NCBI RefSeq assembly: GCF_036250675.1
Contig: NZ_CP109592.1
Coordinates: 8,556,001-8,620,000 of the forward strand
Direction: 5' to 3'
From: Streptomyces sp. NBC_01689
Lineage (GTDB): Bacteria > Actinomycetota > Actinomycetes > Streptomycetales > Streptomycetaceae
DNA: 64,000 nucleotides
Positions 33,947 through 43,071 of the stretch are shown here, one piece after another. The number at the start of each line of letters is the position of its first letter. Position 1 is the stretch's first letter. Below the pieces are notes generated by a model. It was not told the DNA's origin and made no database searches. It saw nothing but the letters and a program-made list of their open reading frames with translations. The translations under genes were made by a program, and so were the position numbers.

Positions 33947-34912
33947 TCACCCGCCCGTCGTCACGGACCGTTCCGCCGAGAACCCTCCCCAGGTGCCGTC
34001 CGGCAGTTTCGGCCGCAGCCGCACCCGGTACGAGACCCCGGCGTCCCGGCCGACGTAGAAGCTGTACGTGGACCTGCCCCGGGGAGGCGTGCCGCCCCAG
34101 ACGAGCGAGGTGGCCTGGTGTCCGTCCAGGTCGATCCGGTACTCCGTGATCACGCCGTCCGTGCGGGGCGGGAGCCAGGAGAGGTCGAGGTAGTACGCGC
34201 CGTCCCTGCGGTGGGAGGTGACGCGGAAGCCGGTCGGCGCGGTGCCGCGGCCGTCCCCCGTGCCCGGTTCGGTGGCCAGCCGTACGGCGGCGCTCGCGGG
34301 GGAGAGATTGTCGGCCGCGTCGCGGGCCCTGACGGTGAAGGAGTAGTCGGTGCCGGGACGCAGCCCGGTGACCACTGTCGCGGTCTGCGCGCCGCCGACG
34401 CTGTGGATTTTCGACCCGCCCTGGTAGATGTCGTACGAGGCCACCCCGCGGGCGTCGCTGGACGGCGACCACTCCAACTGCGCCGCCCGGCTCCCGACCG
34501 CCTTGCCGCTCGGCCGGCGGGGACGGCTCGGCGGGGTACGGTCCGCGGCGACCGCCGCCGGTGTGGTCGCGCGGACCTCGGCGCTCGGCGGCCCGGGATT
34601 GCCCTCGGCGTCCACGGCGCGGACGGTGAAGACGTAGGTGGTGGACGGGGCGAGCCGGGTGACGTCCACCATGTGCTCGGCACCGGGCACCCGGTCCACT
34701 TTCGTGGTGCCGCGATATACCTCGTAGGCGGTGACCTCCGGCTTTCCGGAGAGCCGGTTCCACATCACGTGCACGCTGGTCGAACTGCCCGCCGCCGCGG
34801 TGACCCCCATCGGGGCCGGAGGCAGCGGTACGCCGGCGCCGTCGGCACCCCCGGCGCACGCGGTCAGGACGAACAGCGAGCCGCACACCAGGGCGGGGAC
34901 AACGCGTCGCAC
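33947..34912 (-). CDS. secreted lipoprotein with fibronectin type III domains
   Basis: 321 aa from the GTG at 34912, preceded by AGGGGAGG; an earlier GTG at 34957 has no ribosome site. The signal peptide ends in lipobox LTAC (Cys19). Three FN3-like modules follow: from ~33 (APMGVTAAAGSSTSVHVMWNRL), from ~130 (RRPSGKAVGSRAAQLEWSPSSDARGVASYDIYQGG) and from ~225 (APTGFRVTSHRRDGAYYLDLSWLPP). No catalytic domain is present, so it is probably a surface-bound adhesive or carbohydrate-context protein. Confidence 0.85.
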   Translation of the reverse strand: MRRVVPALVCGSLFVLTACAGGADGAGVPLPPAPMGVTAAAGSSTSVHVMWNRLSGKPEVTAYEVYRGTTKVDRVPGAEHMVDVTRLAPSTTYVFTVRAVDAEGNPGPPSAEVRATTPAAVAADRTPPSRPRRPSGKAVGSRAAQLEWSPSSDARGVASYDIYQGGSKIHSVGGAQTATVVTGLRPGTDYSFTVRARDAADNLSPASAAVRLATEPGTGDGRGTAPTGFRVTSHRRDGAYYLDLSWLPPRTDGVITEYRIDLDGHQATSLVWGGTPPRGRSTYSFYVGRDAGVSYRVRLRPKLPDGTWGGFSAERSVTTGG

Positions 34913-35275
34913 GGGTCTGCCTCCCCTCGACGGGATTGGTCTGTACCTATAAGACACGGCGGGGACGGCCGCATCAAGAGGACGGGTGCGTGTTCGTGGG
35001 ACCGTCGCGGGCTACGTATGCTGATCCCTGACGCGGCGCGAACTCACCTGCCGTTCATGGGAGTTCGTGCTCATGGCGCGGACCGCTGTCGTCGCTGTCC
35101 CCGCGCCGGCGAGGGCGGCCGAGCGGCCCGGGCCCACCGAGGCCCGGGCCCTCGGCCGCGGCACGCACCGGCCGGTCTGCCGTGCTCCTTCCGGCCCTCC
35201 CGGGTGGCCGTTCCCCGGGCCGCGCACCAGATTGGGTGAAAACCCGTGCAGGTCTCCCGGGAGAGGGTCCCCATC
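34913..35275. other. 363-bp divergent promoter region
   Basis: No gene supported. It holds the promoters of the FN3 lipoprotein (minus strand, around TATAGG near 34945) and of the chitosanase (plus strand). I found no clear operator. Confidence 0.35.
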
Positions 35276-35992
35276 GTGCGTGCTCTGCGTGCTTCGCATG
35301 CCCTGCGTCTGCGGTCGCTCACGCTGGTCGCGGCCGGTGCCGCCGTGCTCCTGCCCGCGACGTTCGCCGCCGCCGACCCGGACCCCACCGCGCCCGCGGT
35401 GGGGGAGGGAACCGTGCGGGCTGCCGACCTCCTCGCCAAGGTGCGCGACTGCGTTCCCGTGTCGAAGGGGCGCTACCGCACCGACGAAGGCTCCCGCGCG
35501 CGGATCCCCGTCTGCGGGGCGCCGGGGGTGGTCTTCTGGAAGGCGGACATGGACATCGACTGCGACGGGCGACCCGGGGACCTGTGCAACGGCCGGAACG
35601 ACCCGACCTTCTCCGCGGCCACGGCCTTCCGGCAGACGGACGGGCGCTATCTGAGCGCCGAGACCCTCCCGTACGTCGTGGTGCCCGCGCCCAGCGACGT
35701 GTGGGACCACCGTGACCAAGGCATCGGCGGCGGGTCGGTGGTCGCCGTGATCTACCGGGACCGGGTCCAGTACGCGGTCGTCGGGGACACCGGTCCGCGC
35801 CGCATCATCGGCGAGGCCTCGTACGCCACCGCCAAGGCGCTCGGGATCAGCGCCGACCCCCGGAACGGCGGAACGGCCACCGGGGTCACCTACATCGCCT
35901 TCACGAACTCCCGTGTCGAGCCCATCGAGAGCCACGCGGCCGCCGTGGCCGAGGGCGACCGGCTGGCCAGGCTGTTCCTGCGGGACGGCTGA
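35276..35992 (+). CDS. secreted chitosanase, glycoside hydrolase family 75
   Basis: 238 aa from the GTG at 35276, preceded by AGAGGG. The signal peptide RSLTLVAAGAAVLLPATFAAA is cleaved near residue 33. GH75 signature DMDIDCDG is at 91-98. GDTGPRRIIGEASY carries D171 and E180, spaced as the catalytic Asp/Glu pair of fungal GH75 enzymes. Hydrolyses chitosan outside the cell. A long perfect hairpin immediately follows the stop codon. The nearby NodB deacetylase may act on related polymers. Confidence 0.88.
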   Translation: MRALRASHALRLRSLTLVAAGAAVLLPATFAAADPDPTAPAVGEGTVRAADLLAKVRDCVPVSKGRYRTDEGSRARIPVCGAPGVVFWKADMDIDCDGRPGDLCNGRNDPTFSAATAFRQTDGRYLSAETLPYVVVPAPSDVWDHRDQGIGGGSVVAVIYRDRVQYAVVGDTGPRRIIGEASYATAKALGISADPRNGGTATGVTYIAFTNSRVEPIESHAAAVAEGDRLARLFLRDG

Positions 35993-35993
35993 A

Positions 35994-36040
35994 CGGCGGC
36001 ACTCTCCCGGAGCCCACCGGGCTCCGGGAGAGTGCCGCCG
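35994..36040. terminator. very strong terminator hairpin
   Basis: A perfect 22-bp stem (35994-36015 with 36019-36040) around the loop ACC, starting two bases after the chitosanase stop. It would stop transcription of the chitosanase and of the oppositely directed dha operon. Confidence 0.85.
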
Positions 36041-36127
36041 GAGGCGCGGCGGGACGAGCCGACTTCGGTCCCGGTCCCCCCGCACCGCCCGTCCCGTCCC
36101 GTCGTGTCCGCCTCGCGGCGCGTGGAT

Positions 36128-36553
36128 TCAGCCCTTGCGGTAGGTGTACGCCTCCCCGGCCGCCGCCTCGACGGCCGCGAGGTCGGCTCCCGCCGAGGCC
36201 GTGACGACCGCCGCCACCGCGCCCTCGACGAACGGCGCGTCCACCAGGCGCGTGCCGTCGGGCAGTTCGTCGCCCTCCGCGAGCAGCGCCTTCACCGTGA
36301 GCACCGCGCTGCCCAGGTCCATCAGGACGGCCACCCCGGCGCCCCGGTCCACGGACGCGGCAGCCGCCGAGATCAGTTCGGCGCTGGTGCCGAGGCCGCC
36401 GTCCGCCGTGCCGCCCGCCGGAGCGACGGGCGCGGTCGTGCCACCGCCCGCGAGTCCGGTGGCCAGTTCGGCGACCGAGGCGGCGACGGCCGCGCTGTGC
36501 GAGACGAGCACGATGCCGACCAGCCGGTCCGCTTTGTTCCCCGAGTCACTCAC
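36128..36553 (-). CDS. dhaM: dihydroxyacetone kinase phosphotransfer subunit DhaM (EIIA-like)
   Basis: 141 aa. The phosphocarrier His is in GIVLVSHSAAVAASVAEL (H19), followed by the Ala/Gly-rich loop and VAVLMDLGSAVLT of the EIIA-mannose-like fold. It receives phosphate from HPr and passes it to DhaL-bound ADP. It starts with GTG and overlaps dhaL by 8 bp. Only the EIIA domain is present; the HPr and EI domains found in some DhaM proteins are missing, so it relies on the general PTS. Confidence 0.9.
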   Translation of the reverse strand: MSDSGNKADRLVGIVLVSHSAAVAASVAELATGLAGGGTTAPVAPAGGTADGGLGTSAELISAAAASVDRGAGVAVLMDLGSAVLTVKALLAEGDELPDGTRLVDAPFVEGAVAAVVTASAGADLAAVEAAAGEAYTYRKG

Positions 36554-37145
36554 CGGAGGCCTCCACGAGCGCGCCGATCAGCAGGGACGACGAGGTGGCG
36601 CCGGGGTCCTGGTGCCCGATGCTGCGCTCGCCCAGATAACTCGCCCTGCCCTTGCGTGCCTGCAGCGGGATGGTGGCGGCGGCACCCTCCTCCGCGGCCG
36701 CGGCCGCCGCGGCGAAGGAGTCGGAGAGCGCGTCCACGGCGGGCACCAGCGCGTCGATCATCGTCTTGTCGCCGGGTGCGGCCCCGCCCAGCGCCATGAC
36801 CGCGTCGACGCCCGCCCGCAGCGCGTCGGCGAACTGTTCCTCCGAGACCTCGGCGGCCTCCCCGAGAGCCTTCCCGGTCCGGCGCAGCAGGGTGCCGTAG
36901 AGAGGTCCCGACGCGCCGCCGACCGTGGAGATCAGCCGGCGTCCGGCGAGTGTCAGGACGGCGCCGGGGGTGTCCGGCGCGTCCTTCTCCAGCACGTTCA
37001 CCACCGCGGTGAACCCCCGCTGCAGGTTGCTGCCGTGGTCGGCGTCGCCGATCGGCGAGTCCAGAGCCGTGAGCCGCTGCGCCTCACGGTCCACCGATGT
37101 GGCGGTGGCCGCCATCCAACGGCGGAAGAAATCGGCGTCGAGCAC
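36546..37145 (-). CDS. dhaL: dihydroxyacetone kinase ADP-binding subunit DhaL
   Basis: 199 aa from a GTG with AAGGAG six bases upstream. The Mg-ADP binding acidic motif is IGDADHGSNLQRG, with STVGGASGPLYGTLL and RKGRASYLGERSIGHQDPGATSS completing the family signature. It catalyses phosphate transfer from its bound ATP to DhaK-bound dihydroxyacetone. Second gene of the operon, 103 bp after dhaK and overlapping dhaM. Confidence 0.93.
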   Translation of the reverse strand: MLDADFFRRWMAATATSVDREAQRLTALDSPIGDADHGSNLQRGFTAVVNVLEKDAPDTPGAVLTLAGRRLISTVGGASGPLYGTLLRRTGKALGEAAEVSEEQFADALRAGVDAVMALGGAAPGDKTMIDALVPAVDALSDSFAAAAAAAEEGAAATIPLQARKGRASYLGERSIGHQDPGATSSSLLIGALVEASGE

Positions 37146-37248
37146 AGAATCTCCTTGCGTGGTACCTACGTGGGGCCGATGAGAAGAGTTGGGCGTGGCC
37201 GAGTCGGTGGGCCTGGCCGCGGTCCCGGTCCGCTTGGCGGCGGCCGGT

Positions 37249-38241
37249 TCACACGCCCCAGCGCAGCCCCGGTGTCCGTACCGGCGCGTCCCACAGGCGC
37301 AGCAGTTCCTCGTCCACCTGGCACAGCGTCACCGAGGCGCCGGCCATGTCCAGCGAGGTGACGTAGTTGCCGACCAGTGTGCGCGCCACGGGGATCCCGC
37401 GCTCGCCGAGCACCCGCTGCACCTCCGCGTTGAAGCCGTACAGCTCCAGCAGCGGGGTCGCGCCCATGCCGTTGACGAGGACGAGGACGGGGTTGCGCGG
37501 GCTCATGTCCTCCAGGATCGCGTGCACGGAGAAGTCGGCGATCTCCCGCGAGGTCATCATCGCGCGCCGCTCCCGGCCGGGCTCGCCGTGGATGCCGACG
37601 CCCAGCTCCAGTTCCCCGGCGGGCAGGTCGAAGGTGGGGCTGCCCTTGGCCGGGGTGGTGCACGCGCTGAGCGCGACTCCGAAGCTCCGGGAGTTCTCGT
37701 TCACCTGACGGGCCAGCGACTCCACCCGCTCCAGCGGGGCGCCCTCCTCGGCCGCGGCGCCGGCGATCTTCTCCACGAACAGTGTCGCGCCCGTGCCGCG
37801 CCGGCCGGCGGTGTAGAGGCTGTCGGTGACCGCGACGTCGTCGTCGACCAGCACCTTGGCGATCCGGATGCCCTCGTCCTCGGCGAGTTCGGCGGCCATG
37901 TCGAAGTTCAGCACGTCACCGGTGTAGTTCTTCACGATGAACAGCACGCCCTCGCCGCTGTCCACGGCGGCGGCGGCCCGCACCATCTGGTCCGGCACGG
38001 GCGACGTGAAGACCTCGCCCGGACAGGCCGCCGACAGCATCCCGGGGCCGACGAACCCGCCGTGCAGGGGCTCGTGGCCCGATCCGCCGCCGGAGACGAG
38101 GCCCACCTTCCCGGCCACCGGGGCGTCACGCCGGACGATCACGCGGTTCTCTACATCCACCGTGAGGTCCGGGTGCGCGGCCGCCATGCCCCGCAGCGCG
38201 TCCGCGACCACGGTCTCCGCCACGTTGATCAGCATCTTCAT
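37249..38241 (-). CDS. dhaK: dihydroxyacetone kinase substrate-binding subunit DhaK
   Basis: 330 aa, ATG preceded by AGGAGGT. The conserved GGGSGHEPLHGGFVG is at 51-65 and H218 in GVGIHGEPG is the residue that covalently binds dihydroxyacetone as a hemiaminal. Other motifs FIVKNYTGDVLNF and NGMGATPLLELY fit. First gene of dhaK-dhaL-dhaM, the PEP-dependent type of kinase, which feeds dihydroxyacetone phosphate into glycolysis. Confidence 0.94.
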   Translation of the reverse strand: MKMLINVAETVVADALRGMAAAHPDLTVDVENRVIVRRDAPVAGKVGLVSGGGSGHEPLHGGFVGPGMLSAACPGEVFTSPVPDQMVRAAAAVDSGEGVLFIVKNYTGDVLNFDMAAELAEDEGIRIAKVLVDDDVAVTDSLYTAGRRGTGATLFVEKIAGAAAEEGAPLERVESLARQVNENSRSFGVALSACTTPAKGSPTFDLPAGELELGVGIHGEPGRERRAMMTSREIADFSVHAILEDMSPRNPVLVLVNGMGATPLLELYGFNAEVQRVLGERGIPVARTLVGNYVTSLDMAGASVTLCQVDEELLRLWDAPVRTPGLRWGV

Positions 38242-38580
38242 GGGTACCTCCTGGTGTGCGTAACAGGGGAGCCCGTGACCTGCGTTCCCGCCTGTTCGTT
38301 GGGTGTGCGGAGGGTGTTCGGTTGCGGCGGAGCGGCGGTGCCGAGGGCTCGTCACTGCGAAGTATCGGTCTTGGAAGGGCGATGGTCACGTGTACCGACA
38401 CGCTCGGGTCGGTCCGGGTCGGCCCGTGTCGCCCGTCGGCCGGTCCGGCCGGCCCGCGTGTTCGTGTCGCCGGCCCGCCGTGGAGCCGGGTCCGGTCGGC
38501 AACTGACCGGTGGGGCAGTGGATTTCCCTCGTCCCGACGGGTGCACGAGGAGCGATGAGAGGGCAAGGGGCGGGACGGAC
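38242..38580. other. 339-bp divergent promoter region
   Basis: Lies between dhaK (minus) and the deacetylase gene (plus). It contains many short GTCGG/CCGGC blocks (38395-38500) but no clear operator or gene. Promoters of both flanking genes are expected here. Confidence 0.35.
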
Positions 38581-39375
38581 ATGGTGTGGCGTGGCTGGCG
38601 GGGCAGGTACGGCCGGGTGCTGGCGGCGGCGGTCGGCGTGACCGCGGTCGCGGTCACCACTTCGGTGTGGAGCGCGCAGGCCGGGCCGGTCGGGAGCCGG
38701 CCGGGCCGCGTGGCGGCAGCGGCCCGGGCCGCCGTGCCGGAGGCCCAGGGTCCCGCGCGGGCGCCGGAGTCGGTGCCGGTGGCCATCGCGCACGCCTCGG
38801 ACCGCGGGGCCCGCGGCGTCAACATCACCGTCGACGACGGCCCGGACCCGGTCTGGACACCGCGGATCCTGGCGGTGCTGCGGGAGTACGGCGTGAAGGC
38901 CACGTTCTGCATGGTGGGACCGCAGGCCGAGGCGCACCCCGGTCTGGTCAGGGCGGTGGTCGCGGCCGGGCACCGGCTGTGCGACCACACCGTGTCGCAC
39001 GACACCGCCATGGACACCCGGTCCGAGTCGTACCAGTCCCGGCAGATCCTGGACGCCGAACGCATGATCACCAAGGCGTCCGGGGGTGTCCGGCCGCAGT
39101 ACTACCGGGCCCCGGGCGGCGCCTTCACCCCGTACAGCCGCGAGCTGGCCGCCTCGCACGGGATGCGGCCGCTCGGCTGGAACGTCGACTCCAAGGACTT
39201 CGAGCGGCCCGGCACCGACGCGCTGGTCGCCACCGTCAAGCAGGAGATCCGCAACGGCCCGACCGTGCTCTTCCACGACGCGGGCGGCGACCGCTCCCAG
39301 ACGGTCGACGCCCTGCGCGAGATCCTGCCGTGGCTGAAGCGGCGGGGGTACTCCTTCGGTTTCCCCGTGCGCTGA
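38581..39375 (+). CDS. secreted polysaccharide deacetylase (NodB/CE4)
   Basis: 264 aa. N-terminal signal anchor (RVLAAAVGVTAVAVTTSVWSAQA). NodB motifs in order: TVDDGPD (catalytic base and metal Asp), H-x3-H in DHTVSHDTAM, RAPGGAF, the DSKDFERPG segment and LFHDAGG. A metal-dependent deacetylase of chitin, peptidoglycan or related N-acetyl glycans outside the membrane. The nearby GH75 chitosanase would act on the deacetylated product of chitin, although they are not in one operon. Confidence 0.9.
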   Translation: MVWRGWRGRYGRVLAAAVGVTAVAVTTSVWSAQAGPVGSRPGRVAAAARAAVPEAQGPARAPESVPVAIAHASDRGARGVNITVDDGPDPVWTPRILAVLREYGVKATFCMVGPQAEAHPGLVRAVVAAGHRLCDHTVSHDTAMDTRSESYQSRQILDAERMITKASGGVRPQYYRAPGGAFTPYSRELAASHGMRPLGWNVDSKDFERPGTDALVATVKQEIRNGPTVLFHDAGGDRSQTVDALREILPWLKRRGYSFGFPVR

Positions 39376-39391
39376 CCCGCGCAACGGCCGA

Positions 39392-40573
39392 TCAGGGGCG
39401 CTCGTCGTGGACCCGGAGGGTGCCCCGGTCGTTCTCCCGCAGCGCCCGGCCGATGATCAGACGCTGGATCTGGTTGGTGCCCTCGAAGATCTGCATGACC
39501 TTGGCCTCACGCATGTAGCGCTCGACCGGGAAGTCACGGGTGTAGCCGGCGCCCCCCAGGACCTGGACGGCGTCGGTGGTGACCTTCATCGCGTTGTCGG
39601 TGGCGATCAGCTTGGCCACGGAGGCCTCGCAGCTGAACGGCAGCCCCTGGTCCTTGAGGCGCGCCGCGGCCAGCGTGGTGGCGCGGGAGGCCTGCACGGC
39701 CGCCGCCATGTCCGCGAGGACGAAGGCCAGCCCCTGGTGCTCGATGATCGGACGGCCGAAGGTCTCCCGTTCGCGCGAGTAGCGCAGCGCGTGGTCCAGC
39801 GCGCCCTGGGCGAGGCCCGTGGCGACCGCCGCGATGCCGAGCCGGCCGCAGTCCAGCCCGGCGAAGGCGATCGCGAGCCCCTGGCCCTCCTCGCCGATGC
39901 GGTGCTCCACCGGAACACGGGCACCCTCCAGGCGCACGGTGGCGGTGGCGGAACCGGTCAGTCCCATCTTGTGCTCGGGCGGGTCGGCGATGACGCCGGG
40001 GGTGTCGGCCGGGACGAGGAAGCAGGAGATGGCCCGCGAGCCCGCGTCGGAGGTCCGCGCCATGACCGTGTAGAAGTCCGCGTGTCCGCCGTGCGTGGTC
40101 CAGGCCTTGGCACCGTCGAGCACGTAGTGGTCGCCGTCCCGGACGGCCCGGGTACGCATCGCCCCGGGGTCGGACCCGGCGTGGGCCTCGGACAGGCAGT
40201 AGGCACCCAGCAGCTCCCCGCCGAGCATGCCGGGCAGCCACTTCGACTTCTGCTCCTCGGTGCCGAACGCGGAGAGACCGAAGCAGGACAGCGCGTGCAC
40301 CGAGACGCCGACCGCGACGCTGGCCCACACCGCGGCGATCTCCTCCACGACCTGGAGGTAGACCTCGTACGGCTGGCCACCGCCGCCGTACTCCTCGGCG
40401 TACGGCAGGCTCATCAGGCCGGCCCGGCCGAGGGTGCGGAAGACCTCGCGGGGGAACTTCTCCTCGGCCTCGGCCTCGGCTACGCGCGGGGCGAGCTCCT
40501 TCCCGGCGAGTTCGCGGGTCAGACCGATCAGGTCGACGGCTTCCGGGGAGGGCAGCGTGCGGGTGGCTGGCAT
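39392..40573 (-). CDS. acyl-CoA dehydrogenase (FadE)
   Basis: 393 aa. FAD/substrate motifs [19 protein letters not shown] and WTTHGG, and the catalytic Glu in [19 protein letters not shown] near the C-terminus. The order matches short/medium/branched-chain acyl-CoA dehydrogenases: N-terminal helical domain, beta domain, C-terminal helices. It needs an electron-transferring flavoprotein encoded elsewhere. Divergent from a CaiB/AMACR-type gene over 76 bp that contains a strong inverted repeat, probably the operator of the TetR regulator encoded just beyond. Confidence 0.92.
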   Translation of the reverse strand: MPATRTLPSPEAVDLIGLTRELAGKELAPRVAEAEAEEKFPREVFRTLGRAGLMSLPYAEEYGGGGQPYEVYLQVVEEIAAVWASVAVGVSVHALSCFGLSAFGTEEQKSKWLPGMLGGELLGAYCLSEAHAGSDPGAMRTRAVRDGDHYVLDGAKAWTTHGGHADFYTVMARTSDAGSRAISCFLVPADTPGVIADPPEHKMGLTGSATATVRLEGARVPVEHRIGEEGQGLAIAFAGLDCGRLGIAAVATGLAQGALDHALRYSRERETFGRPIIEHQGLAFVLADMAAAVQASRATTLAAARLKDQGLPFSCEASVAKLIATDNAMKVTTDAVQVLGGAGYTRDFPVERYMREAKVMQIFEGTNQIQRLIIGRALRENDRGTLRVHDERP

Positions 40574-40614
40574 GGCGGTTCCTCGGTCGCTCGGGGAATT
40601 AATGATACGGCGAT

Positions 40615-40630
40615 CGATACAACAGTATCG
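40615..40630. promoter_or_regulatory. TetR-type operator between the acyl-CoA dehydrogenase and CoA-transferase genes
   Basis: CGATAC-AACA-GTATCG is a perfect inverted repeat in an AT-rich stretch of a 76-bp divergent promoter. Extra GATACGG and GGTACCG blocks flank it. The tetR gene beside the pair is the likely owner. Confidence 0.7.
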
Positions 40631-40649
40631 TTTTTGGTACCGTAAGGCC

Positions 40650-41798
40650 ATGCAGTCCAGAGATGGATCCGCCGGCCCGCTCGCGGGTCTGCGCGTCCTG
40701 GAACTCGCGGGACTCGGGCCGGCTCCGCACGCGGCCATGGTGCTGGCCGACCTCGGCGCCGACGTCGTACGGGTCGAGCGGCCACGCGGCCGGGCGCTCA
40801 GCCTGGGCCCCGCCGGCGCCACCGACGCCGTGCAGCGCGGACGCCGGTCGGTCTTCGCCGACCTCAAGAAAACCGCGGGCCGCGCACTGGTGCGTGGCCT
40901 GGCGGCACGGGCCGACGTCCTCATCGAGGGTCTGCGGCCGGGAGTCGCCGAGCGGCTCGGGGTCGGCCCGGACGACTGCCGCGGTGCGAACCCGGGACTC
41001 GTGTACGCCCGGATCACCGGCTGGGGCCAGGACGGCCCGCTCGCCCAGGACCCCGGGCACGATCTGAACTACATCGGCATCACCGGCGTCCTGCACGCGA
41101 TGGGCCGCGAGGACGGGCCGCCGGCCCCGCCGCTGAACCTCGTGGGCGACTTCGGCGGCGGTTCCATGCTGCTGGTCGTGGGTGTCCTGGCCGCTCTCTG
41201 GGAGCGCACGCGCTCCGGTGCGGGGCAGGTCGTCGACGCGGCCATGGTCGACGGGACCGCGCTCCTGGGCCAGATGGCGTACGCGCTGCGCGGCATGGGG
41301 GAGTGGTCCGACGAACGGTGCTCGAACCTGCTCGACGGCGCCGCGCCTTTCTACGACACCTACGTGTGCGGCGACGGAAAGTACGTGGCCGTCGCCGCAC
41401 TCGAACCCCAGTTCTTCGCGGCCCTGCTGGACGGGCTGGATCTCGTCCCCGCCGAGCTGCCCGCGCAGGGCGACCGAGACGGGTGGCCGGTGCTGCGGTC
41501 GTGCTTCGAGGGCCGGTTCGCCTCCCGTCCGCGCGACCAGTGGGCGGAGCACTTCGCGGGGACGGACGCCTGCGTGACGCCCGTGCTCACCTTCGCCGAG
41601 GCGGGAGCGCATCCGCACCTGGTGGCCCGGCGCACCCTGGTCGAGGTCGACGGCATCCTGCAGGCCGCCCCCGCGCCACGTTTCTCCCGTACCCCCGGCC
41701 GGCGGCCCTCGGCGCCCGGGGCGGCGGGCGCGGACACCGAGTCGGTGCTCAGGGACTGGGGCGTCGCTCCCGCGCCGCCGGCCGTCCGGTCAGGGTGA
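40650..41798 (+). CDS. CaiB/BaiF-family enzyme, alpha-methylacyl-CoA racemase-like
   Basis: 382 aa. The class III CoA-transferase fold starts [68 protein letters not shown] is the active-site segment of AMACR/MCR racemases, with the His-Asp pair of the GHDLNY motif. It would invert alpha-methyl branched acyl-CoA so that the adjacent acyl-CoA dehydrogenase can use it, which is the usual step in branched-chain or isoprenoid acid degradation. The mRNA leader is short, with only AAGG before the ATG. Confidence 0.9.
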   Translation: MQSRDGSAGPLAGLRVLELAGLGPAPHAAMVLADLGADVVRVERPRGRALSLGPAGATDAVQRGRRSVFADLKKTAGRALVRGLAARADVLIEGLRPGVAERLGVGPDDCRGANPGLVYARITGWGQDGPLAQDPGHDLNYIGITGVLHAMGREDGPPAPPLNLVGDFGGGSMLLVVGVLAALWERTRSGAGQVVDAAMVDGTALLGQMAYALRGMGEWSDERCSNLLDGAAPFYDTYVCGDGKYVAVAALEPQFFAALLDGLDLVPAELPAQGDRDGWPVLRSCFEGRFASRPRDQWAEHFAGTDACVTPVLTFAEAGAHPHLVARRTLVEVDGILQAAPAPRFSRTPGRRPSAPGAAGADTESVLRDWGVAPAPPAVRSG

Positions 41799-42362
41799 GA
41801 CGGCGTGCACGATGAGGGAGGCCAGCTCCGCGTAGGCCTCGGCGTCGCTGAGTCCGGTGCGCGCGGTCACCTCGCCGCGCTGGATCTCCTGCATGGTGGC
41901 GGCCACGACCTCGCCCACGAAGGCGGCGTGGACGTCACGGAAAGCACCCGCGGCGACACCGTCGGCGATCAACTGCCGCAGCCGGCCCGCGGCGAGGCGG
42001 GTGTTGGCCTCGTACACCTCGCGGGCCGGCTCGAACTGGGCCATGTCGTCGAGGAATCGCCGGGACAGCGGCCGCAACTGCTCCGCGACCCCGTTCAGGT
42101 AGACCACCACACGGTCGGCCGGCGCGGAGGTGTCCGCGACCTGCTTCTCGATGGCGCCGGCCGCCTCCCGGAAGTAGTGCTTCACCGCTTCCCGAACCAA
42201 CTCCTGCTTGCTTCCCGCGAGTTGGTACAACGTCGTCTTCGAGCAGCGCAATCGCTCGGTCAGCTCGTCGAGCGTGAAGGACGCGAACCCCTCCGCCGCC
42301 AGCAGGGCGACGAGCCGTTCGAGGAGGTCTGTCTGGCGCGCTGTTCGACGTGTGGACGGCAT
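41790..42362 (-). CDS. TetR-family regulator
   Basis: 190 aa. The DNA-binding domain is at ~10-55 ([49 protein letters not shown]), followed by an all-helical ligand domain. The 3' end overlaps the racemase-like gene by 9 bp in convergent orientation. It probably represses the divergent dehydrogenase/racemase promoters through the CGATAC-N4-GTATCG site, responding to an acyl-CoA. Confidence 0.9.
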   Translation of the reverse strand: MPSTRRTARQTDLLERLVALLAAEGFASFTLDELTERLRCSKTTLYQLAGSKQELVREAVKHYFREAAGAIEKQVADTSAPADRVVVYLNGVAEQLRPLSRRFLDDMAQFEPAREVYEANTRLAAGRLRQLIADGVAAGAFRDVHAAFVGEVVAATMQEIQRGEVTARTGLSDAEAYAELASLIVHAVSP

Positions 42363-42424
42363 GACCTCAGCGTAACCGCTCGCCTCCGGCGGGCCGGAGC
42401 CCGCCGGGGATCACGGGACGGCCC

Positions 42425-42988
42425 TCAGCGGCGGACCGCGGCCCGCCGCTCCAGGACGGCCAGGGCCCGTTCGGCCCACCGGATGTTCTCCTCCTCGAAG
42501 GAGCGTCCGCGCATCAGCGTGAGATAGGGGCCCACCCGTTCCGCGTGGGCCAGGAACTCCTCCTCGGTGCGGCCGTCCAGCAGCCGTACGCGCAGTCGCT
42601 CGTAGCGGGCCAGCTTGGCGCGCGCCCACTCCAGCCGCTCGGCGATCGCCGCCCGTACCGCCGTGTCGTCGCCCGCGTCGACGGACTGGACCTTGACCAG
42701 CAGTTCGTCGCGGATGGCGGTGGGCTTCGGAGGGTCCGCGGTGAACTCGCGCAGGGCGGCGCGGCCCGCCGCGGTGAGGGAGAAGACCCGCTTGTTCGGG
42801 CGCCGCTCCTGCCGTACCAGCCGGGCCTCGATCAGCCCTTCGGACGCCATCCGCTCCAGTTCCCGGTAGAGCTGCTGGGGAGTCGCCATCCAGAAGTTGG
42901 CCACGGAGGCGTCGAACCCCTTGGCCAGGTCGTATCCCGACGCCTCACCCTCCAGGAGCGCGGCGAGGACCGCGTTGCGCAATGCCAT
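42425..42988 (-). CDS. PadR-family transcriptional regulator
   Basis: 187 aa. Winged helix MALRNAVLAALLEGEASGYDLAKGFDASVANFWMATPQQLYRELERMASEGLIEARL, then a helical C-domain. It is divergent from a SnoaL-like gene across 83 bp containing an AT-rich palindrome. PadR regulators usually repress themselves and a neighbour, so the SnoaL-like gene is the likely target. The sequence is clearly distinct from the other PadR at 33.2 kb. Confidence 0.9.
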   Translation of the reverse strand: MALRNAVLAALLEGEASGYDLAKGFDASVANFWMATPQQLYRELERMASEGLIEARLVRQERRPNKRVFSLTAAGRAALREFTADPPKPTAIRDELLVKVQSVDAGDDTAVRAAIAERLEWARAKLARYERLRVRLLDGRTEEEFLAHAERVGPYLTLMRGRSFEEENIRWAERALAVLERRAAVRR

Positions 42989-43037
42989 GGGCCAAGGCTA
43001 GACGGCATACACCCCCGCGACTAATCTGTTACGCACC

Positions 43038-43055
43038 TATTCAATTAATTGACTA
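43038..43055. promoter_or_regulatory. PadR-type operator, AT-rich palindrome
   Basis: TCAATTAATTGA is a perfect 12-bp palindrome at 43041-43052; with one mismatch it extends to TATTCAATTAATTGACTA. It is strikingly AT-rich for this genome and overlaps the expected promoter of the SnoaL-like gene. Confidence 0.65.
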
Positions 43056-43071
43056 TGAGAGCGGGGCCCCG

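Noticed and set aside
40585..41017. Extension of the acyl-CoA dehydrogenase frame upstream to 41017 on the minus strand
   Set aside because: It crosses the operator and the start of the divergent racemase-like gene; ATG 40573 has a GAGGA ribosome site and matches family length.
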